From positions 1-6,174 of the forward strand of contig CANQZZ010000084.1 in the NCBI GenBank assembly GCA_947628465.1: 6,174 nt of DNA, written 5' to 3'. How positions within the stretch are numbered: position 1 is the first letter of the stretch; each line of letters starts with the position of its first letter. The translations under genes were made by a program, and so were the position numbers. The DNA comes from an uncultured Clostridia bacterium. Lineage in GTDB: Bacteria; Bacillota_A; Clostridia; TANB77; CAG-508. The notes under the pieces were generated by a model. The model saw nothing but the letters and a program-made list of their open reading frames with translations. It ran no database searches and was not told the origin of the DNA. This document shows, piece after piece, positions 1-4,957 of the stretch.

Positions 1-82
1 CTAGTATTAACATTACTATTATTGTTATTACTAGTGCTATTAAGGTTATACCTCTTTTTGTTTTTAGTTTTTCTTTTGACAT
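1..82 (-). CDS. Second prepilin-like gene, 5' end only (runs off left edge)
   Basis: Only the first 27 codons are inside the window. They encode MSKEKLKTKRG followed by ITLIALVITIIVML, a prepilin-type leader (cleavage expected after the Gly) and the start of a hydrophobic membrane helix. The start is ATG at 82, with GGAG about 11 nt upstream and an in-frame upstream ATG at about 103 as a less likely alternative, because it would place the GGAG inside the gene. The DNA is almost identical to the start of the DGR target gene at 4086-4167; the only coding difference changes residue 2 (Ser here, Leu there). By analogy it is probably a paralogous surface protein and possibly another DGR target, but its C-terminus is not visible. 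The frame is open to the window edge. Confidence 0.8.
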   Translation of the reverse strand, partial: MSKEKLKTKRGITLIALVITIIVMLIL

Positions 83-86
83 TTGT
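1..86. repeat. Direct repeat copy A (pilin-like gene 5' end)
   Basis: This segment matches 4086-4171 at 85 of 86 positions in the same orientation; the one mismatch is 78 (g) against 4163 (a). It covers the start codon, prepilin leader and first membrane-helix codons of two minus-strand genes. Identity stops abruptly upstream of the start codon (position 87 onward), so the promoters differ. The left end of the repeat lies outside the window. The match is at the DNA level and not only in protein, which implies recent duplication or gene conversion. Confidence 0.95.
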
Positions 87-170
87 TCCCTGTCTCCTTT
101 CATTTGTTTTTTTAAAGTATTTACTGTTTTCAAGTTGTTATGTTTCGTTATATTTATACTTTGCGTTTAA

Positions 171-199
171 ATAATACATCTTTGTTTTTTCATTGTCAA
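171..199 (-). promoter_or_regulatory. Promoter for the left pilin-like gene
   Basis: On the minus strand a perfect -35 TTGACA (194-199) is followed by a 17-nt spacer and a -10 TATTAT (171-176). This would start transcription near 164 and give a leader of about 80 nt before the ATG at 82. It shows no clear similarity to the promoter of the right-hand paralogue at 4209-4237. Assigned from sequence match only. Confidence 0.6.
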
Positions 200-332
200 T
201 AGTTTTTTTATTTTGTTATTATTTTGTAATACTTCTGTAATATTTATACAATTTTTAGGACACTTTATTTTATATATTTATTCTCCAAAGATTTTTCAAA
301 AAATATGAATTTTATTTATTCTTGGACATATT

Positions 333-360
333 TCGACAATTTATGCATTTCTTTTATAAT
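333..360 (+). promoter_or_regulatory. Promoter for the MutS-like/RT plus-strand unit
   Basis: TCGACA (333-338, five of six consensus -35 bases) lies 16 nt before a perfect TATAAT (355-360). Transcription would begin near 367, giving a leader of only about 16 nt that still contains the ribosome site AGGTGA (372-377). A second overlapping TATAAT at 360-365 exists but would have a 21-nt spacer. The 83-382 intergenic region therefore holds two divergent promoters; I see nothing else definable in it. Confidence 0.55.
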
Positions 361-382
361 ATAATCATTTCAGGTGATACAA

Positions 383-787
383 ATGAGTAAGATATATAAT
401 ATATATTTAGATTTAAAAAAACAAAATTCCAAAACTATTTATCTTTTCAAAAGTGGTATATTCTTTATTGCTTTAGATGAAGATGCCTATACTCTTTCAA
501 ATCTTTTTAATTTTAAAATAAATAATTTTACTCCATCTGTTGTCAAATGTGGTTTTCCTTGTAATAGTCTTGAAAAATATATGAAAATTTTTAAAGCTCA
601 CAGTCTTCAAGTAAAAATAATTGAACCAAATCAAAACATTTCATATAAACTCAAGGAATATAACCAAAGTGAAGCAATTATAGATTTACTAAATCTCATA
701 AAGTCTATTGATATTAATACTTTATCTATTTCAGAAGCATATAAGTTTTTAGAGAAATTACAAAACTCAGTTTTAGAAATTATATAA
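383..787 (+). CDS. Small MutS-domain-I-like DGR accessory protein (copy 2)
   Basis: This 134-residue protein resembles the N-terminal mismatch-recognition domain of MutS. Residues 19-30 (TIYLFKSGIFFI) align with the MutS strand leading into the GDFYE motif. A CGFP turn at 56-59 followed by a helix and a beta strand (KIIEP) matches the MutS GxP...V.I.EQ region. The Phe of the MutS F-x-E motif is kept (F27) but Glu is Ile here. No ATPase, clamp or other MutS domains are present. It is clearly related to the minus-strand protein at 2420-2860. The start is taken at ATG 383 because AGGTGA (372-377) sits 5 nt upstream and itself covers an in-frame GTG at 374. It ends 12 bp before the RT, so the two are probably co-transcribed. 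The MutS relation is my own recognition from motifs; the role in the DGR is inferred. Confidence 0.7.
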   Translation: MSKIYNIYLDLKKQNSKTIYLFKSGIFFIALDEDAYTLSNLFNFKINNFTPSVVKCGFPCNSLEKYMKIFKAHSLQVKIIEPNQNISYKLKEYNQSEAIIDLLNLIKSIDINTLSISEAYKFLEKLQNSVLEII

Positions 788-799
788 GTAGGTTTTTGT

Positions 800-1744
800 A
801 TGAAAAGATATGGAAATTTATATTCAAACATTTATAAGTTGGATAATATAATAAATGTTTTTGATGAAGTTTGCAAAAATACTAAGAACAAGTCAAAAGT
901 TGCTAGTTTTAAAGAGTATAAAGCAATTTATGTATCAAGGATTTATAATGTTTTAAAAAATAAACGTTATATTCCTGGTCCTGTAAATGTTTTTACTATT
1001 TACGAACCTAAACAGAGAAGAATTGTTAGCCAAGCTATGCATGATAAAATAGTAAATCATTTAGTTTCTAGATATATCATTTATCCTGCTATTTTACCTT
1101 GTTTATTAGATGTTAATATTGCTAGTAGAACTGGTTTAGGTACATCAAAAGGTATAGAGCTCGCTAAAAAATTTCGTAGAAATTGTAAAATAAAATATGA
1201 CAAATATTATATCTTAAAATGTGATATTAGTAAATTTTTTTCTAGTATTGACCATGATATTTTAAAAGAAAAAATCAAAAGGCGTATTAAGGACAAAGAT
1301 GCATTAAAGATTATATTCGATATTATAGACTCCGAAGAAAGCGGTCTAAGTATTGGTGCAATGACAAGTCAAATATTAGCAATTTTTTATTTAAATGATT
1401 TAGATCATTTTATAAAAGAAAATTTAAAAATTAAATATTATGTTAGATATCAAGATGATTTTTTATTATTTCATCACTCTAAAGACTATTTGAAATATTG
1501 CTTAAAAGAAATTAAATCTTTTTTAGAAAAAGAAAAATTAGAATTAAATAAAAAAACTAGAATTTATAAAAGTACTAACAATTTTATATTTTTAGGAAGG
1601 AATACTTACGGTAAATACATCAAATATAGAAGTATGAACAGAAAAATAAAAAAACGCATTTATTTATATAAAACGAATAAAATACCATTATCTAGTTTAG
1701 TAAGTACACTAATTTGTTATGATCAATTAAAAATGAGTAATTAA
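800..1744 (+). CDS. DGR reverse transcriptase
   Basis: This 314-residue reverse transcriptase would copy the template-repeat RNA into adenine-mutagenised cDNA. The RT blocks appear in order: ILKCDISKFFSSIDHDIL (138-155, catalytic D142), the DGR-type motif IGAMTSQ (185-191), YYVRYQDD (213-220, catalytic D219 and D220), and KLELNKKT then FLGRN (246-267). The IGxxxSQ form in block 4 is characteristic of DGR enzymes. There is no maturase/endonuclease extension as in group II introns and no retron NAxxH signature. Its length is near the lower end for the family and it stops soon after the thumb. The start ATG has AGTAGG (787-792) 7 nt upstream. It lies on the strand opposite to avd, TR and target, and its stop codon sits inside a terminator-like hairpin. 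Family assignment is secure because a TR/VR pair lies nearby. Confidence 0.96.
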   Translation: MKRYGNLYSNIYKLDNIINVFDEVCKNTKNKSKVASFKEYKAIYVSRIYNVLKNKRYIPGPVNVFTIYEPKQRRIVSQAMHDKIVNHLVSRYIIYPAILPCLLDVNIASRTGLGTSKGIELAKKFRRNCKIKYDKYYILKCDISKFFSSIDHDILKEKIKRRIKDKDALKIIFDIIDSEESGLSIGAMTSQILAIFYLNDLDHFIKENLKIKYYVRYQDDFLLFHHSKDYLKYCLKEIKSFLEKEKLELNKKTRIYKSTNNFIFLGRNTYGKYIKYRSMNRKIKKRIYLYKTNKIPLSSLVSTLICYDQLKMSN

Positions 1745-1758
1745 AATTACTCATTTTT
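1729..1758. terminator. Bidirectional terminator-like hairpin at the RT/TR convergence
   Basis: The arms at 1729-1742 and 1745-1758 are perfectly complementary, modelled as a 13-bp stem with a 4-nt loop. Both flanks are runs of five T or A, giving a U-tract on either strand. It overlaps the last RT codons and stop (1742-1744). It could end the plus-strand RT transcript and also the minus-strand TR transcript coming from the right. The stem has only two G:C pairs, so termination strength is uncertain. Confidence 0.6.
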
Positions 1759-1931
1759 AGTTCAAATAGTTCTAAAATAAACTCCCTTTCGGTATAAAAT
1801 TCCTACTAACAAATTTATTTATCTATTTTCCGTTTATAATTATGCAAAACATAATTAAAGGATAAAAGTTTGTTTCTATCTAAAACTTCTCTTACTATAT
1901 CGCAATAATAGTAACCACAGTTTTTTAGAAG
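1759..1931 (-). other. Non-coding spacer 3' of TR, with small hairpin (1837-1857)
   Basis: No credible gene lies between the RT terminator hairpin and TR. Read on the TR-sense strand, this is the region directly 3' of TR. In the Bordetella phage DGR the corresponding spacer belongs to the structured RNA that the RT-Avd complex uses for cDNA priming, so it may have the same role here (inference). The one clear structure is a perfect 8-bp stem, TAATTATG (1837-1844) against CATAATTA (1850-1857), with loop CAAAA. Confidence 0.45.
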
Positions 1932-2079
1932 CTACGGGGCGAACGCCATTCGAAGTGCTATTCGAACCGTTGTTAGAGTTCCACACATTGTTGTTGTTCA
2001 CGTTTCCACTAGAGTTCACATTGCGCATTCTCCAGTTCACATTGCCAGTGTTCGCATTGACACAAGGCGAAGCAAGCCA
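1932..2079 (-). repeat. DGR template repeat (TR)
   Basis: This 148-bp segment aligns without gaps to 3009-3156 (offset 1077) with 123 identities. In minus-strand sense, 24 of the 25 differences are at TR adenines, changed to G, C or T in VR; 24 of 41 adenines are altered. The single exception is 2065 (T in TR sense, G in VR). If translated in the VR frame it would read WLASPC...GVRPV with 16 Asn (AAY) codons among 49, the usual TR design. AAY codons cannot become stop codons by A mutation; the lone AGA codon could become TGA. It begins 12 bp after the avd stop, the standard avd-TR placement. It has no start or own frame and is a template rather than a gene. Homology extends weakly to 1927 after a C/T difference at 1931. 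Confidence 0.97.
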
Positions 2080-2091
2080 TACAACCCTACC

Positions 2092-2439
2092 CTATTGTTT
2101 ACTTTTTTTAAGTAAACCTGATATATATTTTACTATATCATCCAATTTCTCTGATAATTTAATGTATCTCTTTTGTGGCATTAATTGTTTGTCATAACTT
2201 AAATTAATTAAAAAATCTATTATTTTAATTTTTGCAATACCCTTTTCTAATAAATCTACTTTTTTTATGTTGTCTTCGGTTATATTGACTTCATATATAA
2301 TTTCTAACAATTCATAAGCATTTTCTTTAATCTTTCTTTTAATTTCTATATCTTTTTTAGGAAAATTATCTAATTCTTTTTCAGCTTTAACAATAAACTC
2401 TCTAATAAATTGCAAAGTTTTAAACTTTTCTTCTTTCAT
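2092..2439 (-). CDS. avd: Avd-like DGR accessory protein
   Basis: This 115-residue, highly charged, all-helical protein has the Avd pattern. FPKKD (26-30) starts a long helix, then comes ELLEIIYEVN, then LLEKGIAKIKIIDFLINLSYD, and finally a C-terminal helix ending LSEKLDDIVKYISGLLK. In Bordetella phage BPP-1, Avd is a basic homopentameric four-helix-bundle protein that binds RT and nucleic acid and is needed for mutagenic homing. Length is close to the family norm of about 110-130 residues. It overlaps the upstream MutS-like gene by 20 bp, implying translational coupling, and stops 12 bp before TR. The ribosome site (GAGAAAG) is weak, consistent with coupling. The assignment rests on pattern plus its position against a proven TR. 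Confidence 0.85.
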   Translation of the reverse strand: MKEEKFKTLQFIREFIVKAEKELDNFPKKDIEIKRKIKENAYELLEIIYEVNITEDNIKKVDLLEKGIAKIKIIDFLINLSYDKQLMPQKRYIKLSEKLDDIVKYISGLLKKSKQ

Positions 2440-2860
2440 TTGTTAACACTTTCTCTATTTCATCTATTAATTTTTTATTATTCAAATTATGCACTAAATA
2501 TTCATATATACCGTTTACTCGATTTTTTGCATTAATATATTGCCTTGCTTTTTCATAAATTTTATTATACATATTCAAATTTTTATTATCTGATTCGTAG
2601 TCAACCAAATAGTTATTTCTTCTATCTACTACTATATAATTTATTTTCTTGTTTTCTAATTTTGCCATTACTTTGTTTATAGATTCCTTAGGAAAACCAC
2701 TCGTACTTGTATTTTCAACCTTTCGCAATCCATAATTAAATAAATATGAAAGTATATATGAATCCTTTCCATATACGTTATAAAATTTTCCTATTTTTAC
2801 AAGTACAATAGTATCTTCATGAATTCTTTTTATAGTTTTTACTACATTAATAACTGCCAT
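2420..2860 (-). CDS. Small MutS-domain-I-like DGR accessory protein (copy 1)
   Basis: This 146-residue protein contains a MutS domain-I-like module. DTIVLVKIGKFYNVYGKDSY (16-35) aligns with MutS D.I.LFRMGDFYELFGEDA, then GFPKESINKVMAKLENK (55-71) with the MutS GIPYHALEKYLKKL helix, then a strand INYIVVDRR matching V.I.EQ. The F-x-E motif reads F26-Y-N28: the mismatch-probing Phe is kept and Glu is replaced by Asn. The C-terminal 60 residues are helical and lysine-rich. No ATPase domain is present. It lies between target and avd on one strand, 65 bp after the target stop and overlapping avd. The upstream site resembles AAGTGATC and is not strong. Small MutS-like genes have, to my recollection, been noted beside some DGRs; the function is unknown and inferred to act on the cDNA or RNA intermediates. 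Confidence 0.75.
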   Translation of the reverse strand: MAVINVVKTIKRIHEDTIVLVKIGKFYNVYGKDSYILSYLFNYGLRKVENTSTSGFPKESINKVMAKLENKKINYIVVDRRNNYLVDYESDNKNLNMYNKIYEKARQYINAKNRVNGIYEYLVHNLNNKKLIDEIEKVLTNERRKV

Positions 2861-2881
2861 AATAAGATCACTTACCTATAA

Positions 2882-2913
2882 ACGGCGGCCAGACACAAGG
2901 CCTGGCACGCCGT
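2882..2913. other. GC-rich hairpin between target and MutS-like gene
   Basis: ACGGCG (2882-2887) pairs with CGCCGT (2908-2913) and GCCAG (2888-2892) with CTGGC (2902-2906), leaving a bulged base at 2907 and a 9-nt loop. This is an 11-bp, mostly G:C stem in very AT-rich surroundings, 13 nt after the target stop and about 95 bp beyond the VR end. Only three T follow it on the minus strand, so it is a poor intrinsic terminator. It could be an mRNA-stabilising or attenuating element, or the hairpin/cruciform that many DGRs carry downstream of VR, although it is further away than in Bordetella phage. Confidence 0.6.
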
Positions 2914-2925
2914 GATTTCATACCG

Positions 2926-4167
2926 TTAATTATCTATTGTATAAGTTACGCTTTCATTTTGTGTACCGCTATTGTTCTTTGTCAATTTGACATCAGACTT
3001 TAGAGAAACTACGGGGCGAACGCCAAACGAAGTGCTACTCGAACCGATGTAAGAGGTCCACACATAGTAGTAGTTCACGCGCCCACTAGAGGTCACAAAG
3101 CGCAAGCTCCAGCGCACACGGCCAGTGCCCGCACTGACACACGGCGAAGCAAGCCAATATGATTCTTTTGCGCCAGACGAATTCTCAAATATCATTTTAT
3201 ATGCTGGACTTGTTGTTGATATTCCTTTTACATCACTTGAAGTACTACTATCAGTAGATAATGTATGTGGATAGTAATAATAATATGTACTTTCTACTGT
3301 TAAGCCTTCGCCACCTAATTCTTTGCTGTCTGGTGGAATTATAAATTTTGTTTCAGAACTTGTTAAGTTCACATGTTTTCCATTTCCACCTGCTTCTTTA
3401 TCATCATATATTACTTTTTTAGCACCATTATTACTCCATGTGTATTTAACCTTATTTCCATATTCATAGGTTTGATCTTTACCATACTTTGAGCCAGATT
3501 TTATTTGTTCATCTGTTGGATTTTTTATTCCTTCGCACAATGGATTGTATCCTGTTATATTATTAACATCTTCCACCTTTATACTTCTTATACTTTCTGC
3601 ATAGTTTGTATTTAAGTATTTCTGACATTCTTTATTTAGTTGGTCTACTAAAGGCTGTCCGTCTTCTCCCCAATCACTGCCTTCCAATTGTACGGTTGAT
3701 CCTACATTTGCATCTGCCATTAATAACAATCTTCCTTTTTCTACTCCTAGTACTCTCCACTTTGTGCTAGAAGAATTATCATTATCAGTTGTATAATTTA
3801 CATAGTCCCCTATATTTAATGTTTGCCCTCCTCTTTTTATTGTTATATTTCCACTTTCGTCTTTTTCTTCTGTCCAAGCTTCTGCTCCTGTTACTTCATC
3901 TGCTTGATCCTTTGATTTTATTCCATTAATGTAGTCCTCTATTGAGTCATACCAAATATTATTGATTTGTACTCTTCCACTCGATAGCTCACTTTCTGCT
4001 ACTCTTGCATTTTCTGTGTCAGCTGTTGCTTTCTTCGCTGACTTGAACAATCCTCCATTTAATGCTACTGTTACTGTTGCTGCTACTAGTATTAACATTA
4101 CTATTATTGTTATTACTAGTGCTATTAAGGTTATACCTCTTTTTGTTTTTAGTTTTTCTTTTAACAT
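2926..4167 (-). CDS. DGR target: prepilin-like surface protein with variable DUF6273/C-lectin-like domain
   Basis: This 413-residue protein is the diversified product. Residues 1-11 form a basic leader ending KRG, then ITLIALVITIIVMLILVAAT makes a prepilin-type membrane helix (about 12-36) with expected prepilin-peptidase cleavage after G11; the usual pilin Glu5 is Ala. A DUF6273-like domain follows, with KWRVLGVEKGRLLLMAD early, SYWLASP at 336-342 and GVRPVVSL near 383-390. Such C-terminal folds are C-lectin/FGE-like, the common DGR target fold (the fold is inferred). VR covers residues 338-387; a 26-residue polar tail follows, so VR is not at the very end. Start ATG 4167 has GAGG (4177-4180) 9 nt upstream; the in-frame GTG at 4182 lies within that ribosome site and is unlikely. 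It heads the minus-strand unit with the MutS-like gene, avd and TR. The variable face is predicted to lie outside the membrane; the ligand is unknown. Confidence 0.9.
   Translation of the reverse strand: MLKEKLKTKRGITLIALVITIIVMLILVAATVTVALNGGLFKSAKKATADTENARVAESELSSGRVQINNIWYDSIEDYINGIKSKDQADEVTGAEAWTEEKDESGNITIKRGGQTLNIGDYVNYTTDNDNSSSTKWRVLGVEKGRLLLMADANVGSTVQLEGSDWGEDGQPLVDQLNKECQKYLNTNYAESIRSIKVEDVNNITGYNPLCEGIKNPTDEQIKSGSKYGKDQTYEYGNKVKYTWSNNGAKKVIYDDKEAGGNGKHVNLTSSETKFIIPPDSKELGGEGLTVESTYYYYYPHTLSTDSSTSSDVKGISTTSPAYKMIFENSSGAKESYWLASPCVSAGTGRVRWSLRFVTSSGRVNYYYVWTSYIGSSSTSFGVRPVVSLKSDVKLTKNNSGTQNESVTYTIDN
3009..3025 (-). promoter_or_regulatory. Putative initiation-of-mutagenic-homing (IMH) segment
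   Basis: The 3' end of VR (sense GGCGTTCGCCCCGTAG) is GC-rich and identical to the TR end over 1932-1948. The next base differs (C in TR at 1931, T in VR at 3008), after which four bases match and homology ends. In characterised DGRs a GC-rich invariant 3' VR end, slightly different from its TR counterpart, marks where cDNA integration begins and sets the direction of transfer. Assigned by position and composition. Confidence 0.7.
3009..3156 (-). repeat. DGR variable repeat (VR) in the target gene
   Basis: This is the recipient of mutagenic homing, aligned gap-free to TR 1932-2079. Relative to TR, 18 codons differ through adenine changes: 15 of the 16 template Asn codons now encode S, G, R, R, F, T, R, Y, Y, Y, T, Y, I, S and F; AGA became Ser, ATG became Leu, and GGA changed silently. 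One further change is CCT to CCG (3142), silent and not at A. The mutated codons span residues 345-381, flanked by invariant WLASPC and GVRPV. The open frame is intact, so the variant is expressible. Confidence 0.97.
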
Positions 4168-4171
4168 TTGT
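4086..4171. repeat. Direct repeat copy B (target gene 5' end)
   Basis: This is the partner of the repeat at 1-86, 85/86 identical and in the same orientation, 4085 bp apart. Recombination between the two copies would delete the RT, TR, avd and both MutS-like genes and join the two pilin-like genes in frame. Confidence 0.95.
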
Positions 4172-4208
4172 CTTTTCCTCACTTTCTTTAGTTTTATTTA
4201 ATACAGTT

Positions 4209-4237
4209 ATTATATTTTTTTTGTTGTATTTTGACAA
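4209..4237 (-). promoter_or_regulatory. Promoter of the target/MutS-like/avd/TR unit
   Basis: On the minus strand TTGTCA (4232-4237, five of six -35 bases) is followed by a 17-nt A-rich spacer and a perfect -10 TATAAT (4209-4214). The start would be near 4202, giving a leader of about 35 nt to the ATG at 4167. No other convincing promoter is visible between target and TR, so TR RNA may come from this promoter by read-through. Confidence 0.7.
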
Positions 4238-4298
4238 TAATTTTGCCTAATCTTTATAATCATTAATTTACATATTATTTCTTGACTTGTTTTTGAAT

Positions 4299-4339
4299 AA
4301 AAAAATATGATATGCTTTTTTGTTTTGCATACCATATTT
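4299..4339 (-). terminator. Intrinsic terminator of the cmk-plsC unit
   Basis: The arms 4303-4315 and 4327-4339 form, in minus-strand RNA, a 13-bp stem with one G.U pair and an 11-nt A-rich loop. A run of U (4299-4305) overlaps the 3' arm. It begins about 20 bp after the plsC stop and separates the housekeeping operon from the DGR target promoter. Confidence 0.7.
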
Positions 4340-4360
4340 ATATTGTTTATTTATAAGACT

Positions 4361-4957
4361 TTATATTTTTTCATCTCTTAGCCTTACTATTTCATCCATT
4401 AATTCTTGTGTTAATTTTTCTAGAACTTCTTTATTATTAGAATCTTCTTTAGATACATTATATGTTATAGGTTTTCCTATATTTAATTTTATTTTTCTAA
4501 AGAATTTAAAGTTTCCTTGTACTCCTATTGGTATTATTGGAACATTTGCTTTTATTGCAAGTTTTACTGCTCCTTCCTTTGGTTTTACTCCCTTTGCCAT
4601 ACCATTTCTTGTTCCTTCAGGGAAAATTAATAATAGCTCATTGTTTTTTAGTAATTTAAGTGATATTTTCATACTTTCCATAGATTTACTTTGCATTTTT
4701 ACAGGATATACTCCAAAAATATCTGCAAGCCATTTTACGAACCAATTTTTATATAAGCTTTCTTTTGCAAGTACATTTATTTTTCTTTTATTATGTAATA
4801 TGATAACTGCTGAATCAAATGCATGTACATGATTTGCACATATTAAAGCACCTTTACCTTTTTCTATGTTTTCTAATCCAACAATCTTTGGTCTATAAAC
4901 TATTACTATTAATATATTTAATACAAATTTTATTACACGTCTACACAATTCTTTCAT
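4361..4957 (-). CDS. plsC: PlsC-type 1-acylglycerol-3-phosphate acyltransferase
   Basis: This enzyme is expected to transfer an acyl group to the sn-2 position of lysophosphatidic acid, giving phosphatidic acid at the inner membrane face. The LPLAT motifs are in order: NHVHAFD (42-48, catalytic H43 and D48 of HX4D), GVYPVKMQS (82-90), FPEGTRN (112-118) and VPIIPIG (139-145). An N-terminal hydrophobic stretch (about 10-20) suits membrane attachment. At 198 residues it is within the usual range for short PlsC proteins. Its ATG overlaps the cmk stop by one base (TAATG) and an AGGGGAAG site precedes it, so it is translationally coupled to cmk. The cmk-plsC pair is common in Clostridia, often followed by ispH; here a terminator and the DGR follow instead. 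Exact acyl acceptor is not decidable from sequence. Confidence 0.9.
   Translation of the reverse strand: MKELCRRVIKFVLNILIVIVYRPKIVGLENIEKGKGALICANHVHAFDSAVIILHNKRKINVLAKESLYKNWFVKWLADIFGVYPVKMQSKSMESMKISLKLLKNNELLLIFPEGTRNGMAKGVKPKEGAVKLAIKANVPIIPIGVQGNFKFFRKIKLNIGKPITYNVSKEDSNNKEVLEKLTQELMDEIVRLRDEKI

Noticed and set aside
631..831. 66-codon minus-strand frame opposite the plus-strand MutS-like gene
   Set aside because: It overlaps a gene with a good ribosome site and homology, and has none of its own.
800..1744. RT as part of a group II intron or retron
   Set aside because: There is no maturase or endonuclease domain, no intron domain V-like structure and no retron NAxxH signature; the TR/VR pair and IGxxxSQ motif identify a DGR.
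1785..1800. Possible GNRA-like mini-hairpin (CCGAAAGG in minus sense)
   Set aside because: Only two base pairs can form; not enough to call a structure.
1955..2197. Plus-strand open frame of 80 codons across TR
   Set aside because: It is antisense to TR and the end of avd, is low in complexity, and has no convincing ribosome site; it is explained by the non-coding template repeat.
4167..4182. Longer GTG start for the target protein
   Set aside because: The GTG is part of the GTGAGG ribosome site of the ATG at 4167. The paralogue at the left edge supports the ATG: the match extends only four bases upstream of it.
3962..4250. Several overlapping frames (plus strand 3962-4201 and 4062-4250, minus strand 4019-4237) over the target gene start
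   Set aside because: They are Leu- or Asn/Ser-rich low-complexity shadows of the prepilin leader and promoter region.
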